Source of the DNA: JAKAVK01 sp964419095
GTDB taxonomy: Archaea > Micrarchaeota > Micrarchaeia > Micrarchaeales > CABMGC01
Direction: 5' to 3'
NCBI GenBank assembly: GCA_964419095.1
Contig: CAYQOG010000006.1
Span: 1 to 35,895 of the forward strand
Length of the DNA stretch: 35,895 nt
A program made the translations under genes and the position numbers. Positions within the stretch are counted from its first letter, which is position 1, and every line of letters begins with the position of its first letter. Under the pieces are notes generated by a model. The model saw only the letters and a list, made by a program, of their open reading frames with translations, ran no database searches and had not been told where the DNA came from. Below are positions 1 to 7,007 of the stretch, piece by piece.

Positions 1-138
1 GGACCTATAGAGGCAGAGATACTTGGCGCATATCAGAGGGAGGGCTGGGAGCAGCTGAAACTCTTTAGGAGAGGAACGAAGCTTCAGAAAGGAGAACCTG
101 CAAGGATCACGACATTCATTGCAAGGAAAATAAGGTAA
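1..138 (+). CDS. C-terminal end of an unidentified protein (partial)
   Basis: An open frame runs from base 1 to a TAA at 136-138 and gives 45 residues ending in ARKIR. The 5' part lies outside the window. The peptide is basic and probably helical, and I do not recognise a family from so short a tail. It converges on the DUF2283 gene, leaving only 8 bases between the two stop codons. That tight packing and the absence of stops support a real gene end, but function cannot be assigned. Confidence 0.5.
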   Translation, partial: GPIEAEILGAYQREGWEQLKLFRRGTKLQKGEPARITTFIARKIR

Positions 139-146
139 TTAACCAC

Positions 147-383
147 TTAATTTATGCTTGCGCTTGCCCTTATAGGGATTTGCATTCCTCGTTCTGCGTG
201 CCTGCCTTTGAATCTCCTGGTAAAATTGAGTATAGTGAATCCTACAACCTTATTGGTTTTAGGACTGACCCTAACAAGTATATCATCACCAACCCCTTTT
301 GAGATTGCCTTCTTAGGTTTGCCTATCGATATGTCCAGTATATCCCCCTCTTCGTCAAACCAAAATCTTAGCTTTTCTTTCAT
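147..383 (-). CDS. DUF2283 family small protein, likely antitoxin partner
   Basis: The 78-residue protein has the DUF2283 pattern: an N-terminal aromatic/acidic strand (FWFDEEGDILDISIG), a central D-I-L-V segment and a VGFTILNF strand. DUF2283 genes commonly sit beside small RelE/barnase-fold toxin-like genes. Here the ATG overlaps the stop of the upstream gene by four bases (ATGA), so translation is probably coupled. The C-terminal 25 residues are basic and may be disordered. An antitoxin role is inferred from the pairing. The family match is fairly secure, while the biochemical role is not established. Confidence 0.7.
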   Translation of the reverse strand: MKEKLRFWFDEEGDILDISIGKPKKAISKGVGDDILVRVSPKTNKVVGFTILNFTRRFKGRHAERGMQIPIRASASIN

Positions 384-685
384 ACCTTTTCACCAGGCAT
401 TATTCGGTCAGTTAGATAGCTTGTCAATAGCTTACCTTCCCCATTATTTATTTGCACTATAACAGTTAAATACTTGCCGTATATTTTGTAAAATCTGTAA
501 TACAACCAGACCCTGTTATTGTGTATGCTCTTTCTCACATCGTCAGGATAATATAGAGTTTCGCCTATACAATGCCAAACAGCGACAATTTCCTTATGCT
601 TTTCAAATATATGTTCTATGTTATTTTCTGAGGCAATAATCTTCTTGTTATATTTTGCTAAAAAGAATAGGAGCTTGATGTCCAT
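380..685 (-). CDS. Putative barnase/RelE-fold (BECR-type) nuclease toxin
   Basis: A 101-residue protein with an N-terminal helix carrying H and E residues (IEHIFEKHKEI), a YYPDDVR turn, then three strands (VWLYYRFYK, KYLTVIVQI, KLLTSYLTD) ending in a G-E. This resembles small phage/plasmid BECR-fold nucleases that travel with DUF2283 proteins. It is the first gene of a two-gene operon and overlaps the DUF2283 gene by ATGA. A TATA box at 708-715 lies about 26 nt before the ATG, so the mRNA is probably leaderless. It could instead be a non-toxic host protein of the same fold. Function is inferred from fold pattern and pairing only. Confidence 0.55.
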   Translation of the reverse strand: MDIKLLFFLAKYNKKIIASENNIEHIFEKHKEIVAVWHCIGETLYYPDDVRKSIHNNRVWLYYRFYKIYGKYLTVIVQINNGEGKLLTSYLTDRIMPGEKV

Positions 686-703
686 AATATTAGTTTGCAG
701 GGA

Positions 704-720
704 AAGCTTTATATATTATA
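704..720. promoter_or_regulatory. AT-rich divergent promoter (TATA box)
   Basis: The stretch reads TTTATATA on the plus strand and TATATAAAG on the minus strand. On the minus strand its centre lies about 26 nt before the toxin ATG at 685, the spacing expected for a leaderless archaeal mRNA. On the plus strand it would start transcription near 735 for the secretion-like operon at 759. The minus-strand assignment is stronger. Confidence 0.55.
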
Positions 721-758
721 CTTGAATAAAAGATATTTACTTGAGTATAAGTGATTAG

Positions 759-1136
759 ATGGGAGGAAGGACGGAAAAGGATTGGCCTGAAAGGATATGC
801 GCGCGGATGCCGTTTTTTGCAATAATATTGCTCGGCATCTTCGGGAGGACTGCAAACGCAAGCGGGGTTACATTGGATATAATGGGAACGCTGAACTCTG
901 TGCAGCAGATACTGATGAGAGTAGGGCCTGCACTCAGCGCGGTGCTCTTCATAGTGGCGGGGATATTCTACGCGCTGGGGCAGCTTTTCCCCTCATACAA
1001 GAGGGCGACGCTGCACACCATGGCCATAGACATGATCGTTGGAGCGATAATCGTGGCGGTTCTGTCGGTAACGGCAAACAGCTTTGCGCTAGCGTCCACA
1101 CACCTGCTCTCTAACTTCACCGCAAACGTGTTGTGA
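759..1136 (+). CDS. VirB2/TrbC-like small pilin-type membrane protein
   Basis: A 125-residue protein with an N-terminal hydrophobic signal-like segment ending in an ANA site (around residues 17-32). Two transmembrane helices follow, near residues 54-73 and 88-108, separated by a short polar loop (PSYKRATLH). That two-helix layout after a signal peptide is characteristic of VirB2/TrbC pilins of type IV secretion systems. Its place as first gene before a VirB6-like protein and a VirB4-like ATPase supports the call. An internal ATG at 807 would shorten the signal peptide; I keep 759 because it lies closer to the promoter. Primary sequence is too divergent for certainty. Confidence 0.6.
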   Translation: MGGRTEKDWPERICARMPFFAIILLGIFGRTANASGVTLDIMGTLNSVQQILMRVGPALSAVLFIVAGIFYALGQLFPSYKRATLHTMAIDMIVGAIIVAVLSVTANSFALASTHLLSNFTANVL

Positions 1137-1140
1137 ATCA

Positions 1141-2193
1141 ATGCAGGTATTACCTTTCGGAGAGTATGGATTCAGCATAGCCGTTTATACGATAGGAATA
1201 ATGATAGCGGTCAGCGGCATAGCGCTCGGACTTGGATACGCGGTGAATGAGAAGCGCTTCAAGGAGTTCGGGAAGAATGAACTGTACCAGTCGCTGTTGA
1301 ACGGGGCGAGAGTAGGTGCAATGATAGGGCTCTTCTCGCAGACAGGCCTGGTCAGCCTTGCAATAAACCAGATGACAATGAGCACTGCAACCTCGATGCA
1401 ATGCCCTGCTGCAATGGCAGGCAATGCGGCTATGTGTCTGGCGTATAACTATCTGATAGGCACGGGCTACTCCATGAACGGAACTTTCCACCAGTCGATA
1501 CTTTCAACTGTCACCCTTCTCCTCACAGGATTGTTTGCACTTAATGGAGCATTGGGTGCGATAGCTTCGCTGCAGCTGAGCTTCTTCTCCCTTGTCACGA
1601 TCTCCTTTTCCTATATCGTGAATCCCATCATAGTACAGATTGAGTACGTCATAAAGACGCTGAGCACAATTGCAATAGGGGCAGTGGTCCAGGGCGCAGT
1701 GCTTCTCTTCATAGATGCAAGTGCTGTGAGCGTAATACTTCCTGCGGGAATAATCCTGAGGACTCTCTATCCTACCAGGAAGCTGGGAGGCTTCCTCATG
1801 GCACTTTCAATTGGCCTGTACGTAGTCTTTCCGCTCTCTTACGTATTTGATGCGGTAATAGCAAACTCTTACACATCGCAGATAAACCTGGATAATATTA
1901 CACAGCTCAGCACTAATGCGACAGGCATAGAAGGCAGCCTGTACGGAGAGCTTTCCTCGCCTACATCCAACAGCCTCATTTCATCAATTTCGTCTTCTGT
2001 AGTCAATCCCCTCAAGTCTTTCGTGAACTCCTTTTCAGGAGTTATCGACTGGATACTCCAGGAAATCTCCTATTTGATAGTCTATACTTTTGTGCTTCCT
2101 GCTTTCAGCCTCATAATAACTGGCATAGCGGTGCGCGAGTTCGCCGAGATCCTGGGCTCTGAGGCGCATTTCGGCATGTTCAGGTTCCTGTGA
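1141..2193 (+). CDS. VirB6/TrbL-like polytopic membrane protein
   Basis: A 350-residue protein with an N-terminal helix (residues ~12-33), a loop containing two Cys and polar Ser/Asn-rich sequence, about five further membrane helices (~120-245), a Ser/Asn/Thr-rich extracellular-type region (~245-300), and a last helix near 312-335. Multi-helix proteins of this size lie between the pilin and the VirB4 ATPase in many secretion loci, as VirB6/TrbL. It begins 4 bases after the VirB2-like stop, so the two are surely in one operon. The assignment rests on topology and context, not on a diagnostic motif. Confidence 0.55.
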   Translation: MQVLPFGEYGFSIAVYTIGIMIAVSGIALGLGYAVNEKRFKEFGKNELYQSLLNGARVGAMIGLFSQTGLVSLAINQMTMSTATSMQCPAAMAGNAAMCLAYNYLIGTGYSMNGTFHQSILSTVTLLLTGLFALNGALGAIASLQLSFFSLVTISFSYIVNPIIVQIEYVIKTLSTIAIGAVVQGAVLLFIDASAVSVILPAGIILRTLYPTRKLGGFLMALSIGLYVVFPLSYVFDAVIANSYTSQINLDNITQLSTNATGIEGSLYGELSSPTSNSLISSISSSVVNPLKSFVNSFSGVIDWILQEISYLIVYTFVLPAFSLIITGIAVREFAEILGSEAHFGMFRFL

Positions 2194-2197
2194 TATT

Positions 2198-2917
2198 ATG
2201 GAAGAGGAGAAGTTCAAGAACAAGCTCTATTCGTACATGTTCTATGCCTTGGCCGGAGCTGCGCTGGTAGCGAGCATCTTCTTCTACAACGCGCTGCTCT
2301 TCGGAATCGCAGCATTCCTTATATTCCTCTCTGCGCTCTATTACAGCTCAGGCCACCTGATAAACAACATGCTGCTGCGGCACTCGCTTCTCGTGGAGAT
2401 TTACAACGAGTACAGGCTCAGCGATAACATAGGATCTGCGGTGAAGAGAATAGGCAATGACTACAAGTCCGTATCGGCTGCGGTCCTGAGACCTAACAGG
2501 GGCATAAGCGTGGGCAGCTCGGAGATGCTTGCATTGATAGAGGGCATGAGCGAGCCTTTTGAGTTCTCGATTGCAGTCATGGAGATGAACAAGAAGGCTC
2601 TCCTTGAGAATTTGGAAACGAAGAGGAGAATGCGCGAGATCTCGCTTGCCAGGCTTTCCCAAGGAACGTATGACAAGACAAATGAGATAAAGCGTGAGCT
2701 GGAAGTCTTCGAGAAGGAGATAGAAGGCATAAGGAGCAAGGGCAAGGCGCTGGATGTCTCCATACGGATAAGGACCTGTGCAGTATCTCCGGATGAAATA
2801 GAGGCTGCTAGGTCCTCGTATGCCCGCCTTGTACATGTTTCCGATGCCTTTTCCACTGTGCTTAATGCAGATTATTCTGTGCTGAAAGGAGAGGAACTGC
2901 TTCTTTCCCTCGGGTGA
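2198..2917 (+). CDS. VirB3-like membrane segment fused to VirB4 N-terminal-like domain
   Basis: The 239-residue protein opens with a helical hairpin of two membrane segments (residues ~11-30 and 33-50), as in VirB3/PrgI proteins. A soluble part follows, with a strand region, a motif near EMLALIEGMSEPFEFSIAV, a long charged helix (MNKKALLENLETKRRMREI) and a second coiled segment (NEIKRELEVFEKEIEGI). It ends in a DVSIRIRT strand and a helix. This order resembles the CagE/TrbE/VirB4 N-terminal domain that precedes the ATPase domain in normal VirB4. The ATPase gene starts 5 bases downstream and lacks that domain, so VirB4 appears to be encoded in two pieces here. Confidence is moderate. Confidence 0.5.
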   Translation: MEEEKFKNKLYSYMFYALAGAALVASIFFYNALLFGIAAFLIFLSALYYSSGHLINNMLLRHSLLVEIYNEYRLSDNIGSAVKRIGNDYKSVSAAVLRPNRGISVGSSEMLALIEGMSEPFEFSIAVMEMNKKALLENLETKRRMREISLARLSQGTYDKTNEIKRELEVFEKEIEGIRSKGKALDVSIRIRTCAVSPDEIEAARSSYARLVHVSDAFSTVLNADYSVLKGEELLLSLG

Positions 2918-2921
2918 ATGG

Positions 2922-4034
2922 ATGAGTAATTCGCTTGAAGTCTCAAAACTTCTTTACGTGCCAAGGATGGACGAACAGGACGCAGGAAGAGTCATGGGCT
3001 CCTCTGCAAACGGCATCTTTGTAGGCATGTCCAGGGTCTATGGAATGCCGTTCTTCCTGAATCCGGATGCGCTCATGAATCCGCATGTATTCATAACCGG
3101 GATAACGGGCAGCGGGAAGACTTATCTCACGAAGAACCTTATGCTCAAACTGTATGCAGTCCTTGGATGCGTAGTCATAGTGATAGATTTTACAGGAGAA
3201 TACGCAGAGTTCGCAACTCTCTTCTCTGCGGAAGACTCTGATGCGGACAACATACCGCGGCTTATCGACCAGGACAGAAACATGATAGTTTACCTGAACC
3301 TTAAGGGGATCCCGGAGGGGAAGAAGGTAAGCGGTGCAATAACAATCCTGAAAAGGATCACGGAAAAGATGAGGGAGAGAGGCCATGCGGAAAAGAACAG
3401 GAGGATCTTCGTAATACTTGACGAAGCATGGAAGCTCATCGAGAGAAGCAAGCCGCTTGAGACAATAATAAGGGAGGGCAGGAAGTATAGGGTCGGAATT
3501 GTAATTGCATCGCAGATCATAGGGGACCTTGACGCGCCATTCCTGAGCAATATGGCCACGCTTTTCGTTTTCAGGGTGCAGGACAAGGTTTCATTGGAGG
3601 TATTGCAGAGGAATTACAACTTAAGAGATGATCAGATAGCTATGATGCAGAACCTTGAGCTTGGCAGCTGCATGATCATCCAGATTAACAAATTCAATGT
3701 GCGGGAAGCCTTCTGCCTAAGTCGCGTCATCGGGATTGAGGCTGCGGCTCCGCTAAGGCTGCTTATTGGTGAAAAAATGCACGTGGAACTGAGTCTCTCA
3801 AAGTTTGAGGCGATGGTAAAGAGGATATGCGGAAACGACAGGGCTCGCGAGTTGATTTCAAGAAGCAGGGAGAGCGGATTCCTGAAACTGGAACTCTTGA
3901 TAAGAGAACTGGTAGTGAATGGCGGGGACAGGAGAGTGATTCTTAGCGAACTGAAACGCATTGGAATAAAAGAAGGCGATTTGGCAGATGCGTTTGCAAT
4001 TGCAGTAGAGGTTAAATTAGATGAAAGAGATTAA
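2922..4034 (+). CDS. VirB4/TraC/HerA-type secretion ATPase (motor domain only)
   Basis: A 370-residue P-loop ATPase with Walker A at residues 60-67 (GITGSGKT), a strand ending IVIDFTGEYAEF, Walker B with DE at 168-169 (RIFVILDEAWKL) and a sensor-like ASQ at 196-198. The pattern TGEY followed by LDEAWKL and REGRKYRVGIVIASQ is typical of VirB4/TraC and HerA-like DUF87 motors that power type IV secretion. Bacterial VirB4 is about 800 residues with a large N-terminal domain; here only a 55-residue lead precedes the P-loop. The C-terminal 80 residues are helical. The next gene's ATG overlaps by 14 bases. The ATPase family is secure; the VirB4-like role is supported by neighbours. Confidence 0.85.
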   Translation: MSNSLEVSKLLYVPRMDEQDAGRVMGSSANGIFVGMSRVYGMPFFLNPDALMNPHVFITGITGSGKTYLTKNLMLKLYAVLGCVVIVIDFTGEYAEFATLFSAEDSDADNIPRLIDQDRNMIVYLNLKGIPEGKKVSGAITILKRITEKMRERGHAEKNRRIFVILDEAWKLIERSKPLETIIREGRKYRVGIVIASQIIGDLDAPFLSNMATLFVFRVQDKVSLEVLQRNYNLRDDQIAMMQNLELGSCMIIQINKFNVREAFCLSRVIGIEAAAPLRLLIGEKMHVELSLSKFEAMVKRICGNDRARELISRSRESGFLKLELLIRELVVNGGDRRVILSELKRIGIKEGDLADAFAIAVEVKLDERD

Positions 4035-4695
4035 TACGGACAGCTATCTTGCAAGCACAATAAACATAAAGGTAAGGTTACTTACAAGCATGCCGCAGGT
4101 ACGCCGCAAGCTTAGCAACTACCCGAATCTCAGGCAGACAGGCAATGGCAATACGCTGAAGTATGTAGTAGAGCTGGAGAATAGAGATAAATTCTACACG
4201 ATATCACTTACCGACAAAGACTTCGTCCTTGAACTTCATTCTAAGACATCTCCACTGTATTTCATACATGAGGCACTGTTGAGAATGCTGAGCCTTGCAG
4301 CGGTGCTTTCTGAGGACTACGAATTCGACATAAGGAGTCTCTTTCCATATCTGGTTGAGACGCTTGCAAGCCAGATCCCAAAACCCCAAATATCAAGGAT
4401 GGAGTCCGCTATCCCGCAGACTCCGGGAGAGATAATACTGTCCAGCAGGATAAATGCCTTGAACAGGGAGAACCTCCAGCTCGGCAATGAAATTTCCTCA
4501 ACCAGGTCAAAGTTCCTTAGGATGACTTCGCTCTTCATAATCAGCAGGTACGGGCCTAGTGTTGAAGTGAATGAAGTCTCGAAAGAATGCGGAATAAGCA
4601 ATGAGGAAGTGACAAAGGCGCTGATGTTCATGCCCGAGTTGGGCTATAGGGCATTGTCTCTGGGCCATGACAGATTTAATCTGGTAAGGGTATGA
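4021..4695 (+). CDS. Unknown protein of the secretion-like operon with C-terminal winged-helix-like region
   Basis: I do not recognise a family for this 224-residue soluble protein. The N-terminal ~90 residues look alpha/beta, with alternating strands such as TLKYVVELE and FYTISLTD. A hydrophobic helix region follows (~80-120) and then a charged helix containing NRENLQLGNEI. The last 70 residues (MTSLFIISRYGPSVEVNEVSKECGISNEEVTKAL) resemble a winged helix-turn-helix. It overlaps the ATPase gene by 14 bases and the next gene by 4 (ATGA), so it is translationally coupled to both. It may be a cytosolic adaptor or regulator of the apparatus, but this is inference. Confidence 0.6.
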   Translation: MKEINTDSYLASTINIKVRLLTSMPQVRRKLSNYPNLRQTGNGNTLKYVVELENRDKFYTISLTDKDFVLELHSKTSPLYFIHEALLRMLSLAAVLSEDYEFDIRSLFPYLVETLASQIPKPQISRMESAIPQTPGEIILSSRINALNRENLQLGNEISSTRSKFLRMTSLFIISRYGPSVEVNEVSKECGISNEEVTKALMFMPELGYRALSLGHDRFNLVRV

Positions 4696-5168
4696 GCGAC
4701 TTCCTCGATTACATCTCCCAGTTTCTTCCCATCCTAATAGGGATAGGCATAATGCTTTTGTTAAGGTCAATTAAAAGCTCACGGAATAGCATAAGGATAG
4801 AAATAGGTAAATCGTATATTGCTGTTAGTCGAGCAAAAAGTGAGAATGTTGATGCTGTTTCTCCAGAAGACGCTCTGCGCTCCTGTTTTGAGAAAGAGGC
4901 AACTGAGAGGTTGATTGTTGAAGGCGGCTTTGGTGATAAAATGCGCAAGCGGGACCTTGGGAAGCTCGCTTTTGGAAGGCTTGGCATGATAACTAGTGAC
5001 GGTTTAAGGAAAATGCATTCTTGCAAGGCCATTGCAAGAGATAAAAGACTGGTAGTGATTGTGAGAAACGAGCGCGAATTCCTTGATAAAATAAGAACAT
5101 TCGGAAGATCAGGAGGACTCTTGCTCGGATACATGATAGACTGCAGGGTTGAGCTGCTCAGTCGCTGA
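4692..5168 (+). CDS. Membrane-anchored unknown protein, last gene of the secretion-like operon
   Basis: A 158-residue protein with one N-terminal membrane helix (residues ~11-25, LPILIGIGIMLLL) followed by a positively charged stretch. By the positive-inside rule this puts the remaining ~130 residues in the cytosol. The soluble part has short strands and basic helices (KMRKRDLGKLAFGRLG) and no motif I know. It starts with an ATGA overlap on the previous gene. Its 3' end overlaps the convergent spt4 by 11 bases. It could be an inner-membrane accessory of the apparatus. Confidence 0.55.
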   Translation: MSDFLDYISQFLPILIGIGIMLLLRSIKSSRNSIRIEIGKSYIAVSRAKSENVDAVSPEDALRSCFEKEATERLIVEGGFGDKMRKRDLGKLAFGRLGMITSDGLRKMHSCKAIARDKRLVVIVRNEREFLDKIRTFGRSGGLLLGYMIDCRVELLSR

Positions 5169-5349
5169 GGTTCATGGCGTAGGTTCCGTCCACCTTTATC
5201 TCCAGCCTCTTTGCAAGCTGTGACTTCTCCACGTCCAGTATGACCACGTAGCCGCTCCATCTTGCAGTAAGCTGATTGGATCCGCATACCGGGCAGACGT
5301 TGCCCTGCATCACTATGAACCTGCAGTTCTTGCACGCTTGGTCTACCAT
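5158..5349 (-). CDS. spt4: Transcription elongation factor Spt4 (RpoE2)
   Basis: The 63-residue protein has the Spt4 zinc finger: C6-x2-C9 and C19-x2-C22 (CKNC and CPVCGS). The downstream pattern is WSGYVVILDVEKSQLAKRL and then VDGTYAMNL, the usual archaeal RpoE2/Spt4 form. Spt4 pairs with Spt5/NusG on the RNA polymerase clamp to promote processive elongation. It lies 4 bases downstream of rpo7, the standard archaeal order. A Shine-Dalgarno AGGAGATG precedes the ATG. Length is normal for archaeal Spt4. Its 3' end overlaps the convergent secretion-like operon by 11 bases, so readthrough from either side would make antisense RNA. Confidence 0.93.
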   Translation of the reverse strand: MVDQACKNCRFIVMQGNVCPVCGSNQLTARWSGYVVILDVEKSQLAKRLEIKVDGTYAMNLSD

Positions 5350-5353
5350 CTAA

Positions 5354-5950
5354 TCATCTCCTCTTCGGACGCGATGTCGCGGTCCTCCTCTCCCTTCCCT
5401 TCCATTCCTTTGACTTGCCTTCCTTGGCCCATTCGGGCTTTCCTAGCCCGTCGGGCCTCATCGTAAGCGCAATCTTCGTGTCCTTTATGTTGTTCTTCAG
5501 GCTTATCGTCGAGACCTTTGTGTATACAAGGTCGCCCTTCTTCAGGCTTTTGCCCGTATTCCTCGATACGAAGAAGCCATTCTTCCTGTCGTATGTTATG
5601 AAATCGCTCGTTATCTGCGAGAGGTGCACAAGGCCTTCTATAGGGCCCAGCCTCACGAAGCATCCGAAGTCCACAAGCTCAGAAACCTCTCCCGCCACTA
5701 TCTCGTCGACCTCGAGGCTGAAAGTAAGCACGTCGAATGTTACGTCGTTGTGCGTTGAAGGATCTCCAGGGGTGATATATCCGTCGCTTATATCCCTTAC
5801 GTTGAACAGCGCTATTATGATCCCAAGATCGCGGTCTATGGTCCTCTCGTACTTGGTCCTGAGTATGCTCTCAGCTGACTTCTTTATGTCTTCGCCGAAG
5901 AACTTCGGCAGTATGCTTATAGTATCGTTTATCGTCTGTATATAGTACAA
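5354..5950 (-). CDS. rpo7: DNA-directed RNA polymerase subunit Rpo7 (RpoE1)
   Basis: A 198-residue RNA polymerase stalk subunit. The N-terminal half has the Rpb7-type tip fold (MYYIQTINDTISILPKFFG). The second half is an S1/OB domain (GEVSELVDFGCFVRLGPIEGLVHLSQI) followed by KGDLVYTKVSTISL and KIALTMRP, then a basic Lys/Arg-rich tail. Together with Rpo4 it forms the stalk that binds nascent RNA and aids initiation. The start is TTG at 5950, chosen because MYY is the family's conserved beginning and GGTGA lies 5 nt upstream. A TATA-like GCATATAAATATGC lies on the minus strand at 6010-6023. The gene continues into spt4. Confidence 0.95.
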   Translation of the reverse strand: MYYIQTINDTISILPKFFGEDIKKSAESILRTKYERTIDRDLGIIIALFNVRDISDGYITPGDPSTHNDVTFDVLTFSLEVDEIVAGEVSELVDFGCFVRLGPIEGLVHLSQITSDFITYDRKNGFFVSRNTGKSLKKGDLVYTKVSTISLKNNIKDTKIALTMRPDGLGKPEWAKEGKSKEWKGRERRTATSRPKRR

Positions 5951-6009
5951 ATCCTCACCAGCCCAGATTGTCCAATGACTAGAAAATATGCATTATCTTA
6001 TTGGCAGAA

Positions 6010-6023
6010 GCATATTTATATGC
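6010..6023 (-). promoter_or_regulatory. Probable TATA box for rpo7-spt4
   Basis: The near-palindromic AT-rich stretch GCATATAAATATGC on the minus strand lies just after the PIN gene stop and about 60 nt before the rpo7 start. This would give a leader of roughly 40 nt and an independent promoter for rpo7-spt4. The position fits a TATA element, but no transcript data support it. Confidence 0.4.
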
Positions 6024-6392
6024 CTATCTCAGGAGCCCCGACCTGGTAATGCTGAATACCCGTATGCGCGCCTTCTTGAGCGCCCTCTTGAGCTCCATGT
6101 CATTGGTGCAGACCGCATAGCCCTCCTTCTTCGCCGCTTCGGCTATCCAGTCGTCAACCGCGGACTGGTTGTTCACTATGTCTATGCGCCATTCAATGAT
6201 GAGCAGGAGGGCAGTATTTGCAAACTTGCTGAATTTCGAGCCTCTCTCGCTTATCTCCTTCAGCTCATTGATTATGCCTTTTGAGATTATAGGCACATAT
6301 CCGTCTGCAGATTCATTGGCTGCCTTGAATGCGTCCTTGCCGTTTGAGAGCCCGAAGATTATGGAGCTCGTGTCTATGACGATATAACGCAT
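6024..6392 (-). CDS. PIN-domain ribonuclease, FCF1/UTP24-like
   Basis: A PIN-domain protein of 122 residues. It has the first acidic residue in IVIDTSSII (D7), a central KGIINELKEI with the conserved Glu, and the late acidic motif DDWIAEAAKKEGYAVCTNDMEL with T-N-D. Archaeal PIN genes of this FCF1-like type sit directly upstream of rpo7-spt4 in many genomes, as here, and are thought to act in rRNA processing. The ATG at 6392 is preferred over the upstream GTG at 6407 because a minus-strand TATA box (6415-6422) is centred 26 nt before it, implying a leaderless mRNA. The eIF2-gamma gene often found upstream is absent. Confidence 0.88.
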   Translation of the reverse strand: MRYIVIDTSSIIFGLSNGKDAFKAANESADGYVPIISKGIINELKEISERGSKFSKFANTALLLIIEWRIDIVNNQSAVDDWIAEAAKKEGYAVCTNDMELKRALKKARIRVFSITRSGLLR

Positions 6393-6413
6393 AAGAATAT
6401 AAACCACGACAGG

Positions 6414-6423
6414 CTATATAAAG
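6414..6423. promoter_or_regulatory. Bidirectional TATA box
   Basis: CTATATAAAG on the plus strand and TTTATATAG on the minus strand. The minus reading is centred 26 nt upstream of the PIN-domain ATG. The plus reading would start transcription near 6444, just before the decayed uppP. Confidence 0.5.
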
Positions 6424-6467
6424 ATGCATAAAAAATTAGGCCTAGATCAGTTCCGCAAGGTTTTCCA

Positions 6468-6996
6468 GTGATAGATCTATGCCAGCTTTTTGTATCGATT
6501 GTATTGGATATAGTGCAGGGCACATCCATAACTGGCCTCTATGGACTAAGTATGCGGAGGACAAGAACAGGAAGACCCTGCAGGGCATAGGGATAAAGGA
6601 ATACATTGCTGTTGGTGTAGTGCAGGGCCTTGCCGCGCTTCCAGGAGTTGGCAGATCGGGCTCCACAAGCAGCACCAGGCTGCTGCTCAACATAGAGGCG
6701 CAGGAGGCATTCAGGCTCTCCTGCCTGATGGGCGTCTTTTCAACCACTGCGGCCATATTCGTTACCCTGATCTTCAGCAGGGCAAACGTTGCAGTGGGAG
6801 TTGCAGATGTGGGGACAACAGGAATCGTCATAGCCATAATAATAATGGCCACGGCAGTCAACCTGGTGCTTATCAATTTCCTCATAAACATAGCGAGAAG
6901 TCGAAGATAATCTACCTCATTTCCGCGTTGGGTGTCATAGCCCTGGTAGGAGGTATATTAATTAGTTTCTTCCCATTGACTTTTGCTGCAGGTTAA
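6468..6996 (+). pseudogene. uppP: Decayed undecaprenyl-diphosphatase (UppP/BacA)
   Basis: The longest open part (6479-6910) encodes the C-terminal half of UppP, including the conserved ALPGVGRSGSTSSTRLLL phosphatase motif and two following membrane helices. Intact UppP is about 260-270 residues. Upstream, a second frame from a GTG at 6468 reads VSIVLDIVQG, like the family's N-terminal IVLGIVQG, but the E-rich motif and roughly 100 residues that should follow are gone. Downstream, the frame ends in SRR-stop at 6910. Restoring one A near 6903 reopens it to KIIYLISALGVIALVGG and a TAA at 6994-6996. An internal deletion plus at least one or two frameshifts indicate a nonfunctional remnant. A sequencing error could explain the 3' shift but not the missing part. 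Confidence 0.75.
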
Positions 6997-7007
6997 GGTC
7001 GAATACC

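Noticed and set aside
5415..5945. 176-codon plus-strand frame opposite rpo7
   Set aside because: Antisense shadow of a well-recognised RNA polymerase subunit; no promoter or ribosome binding site.
6010..6023. GCATATTTATATGC as a repressor operator
   Set aside because: The near symmetry is more simply explained by an AT-rich TATA element in the spacing expected for rpo7.
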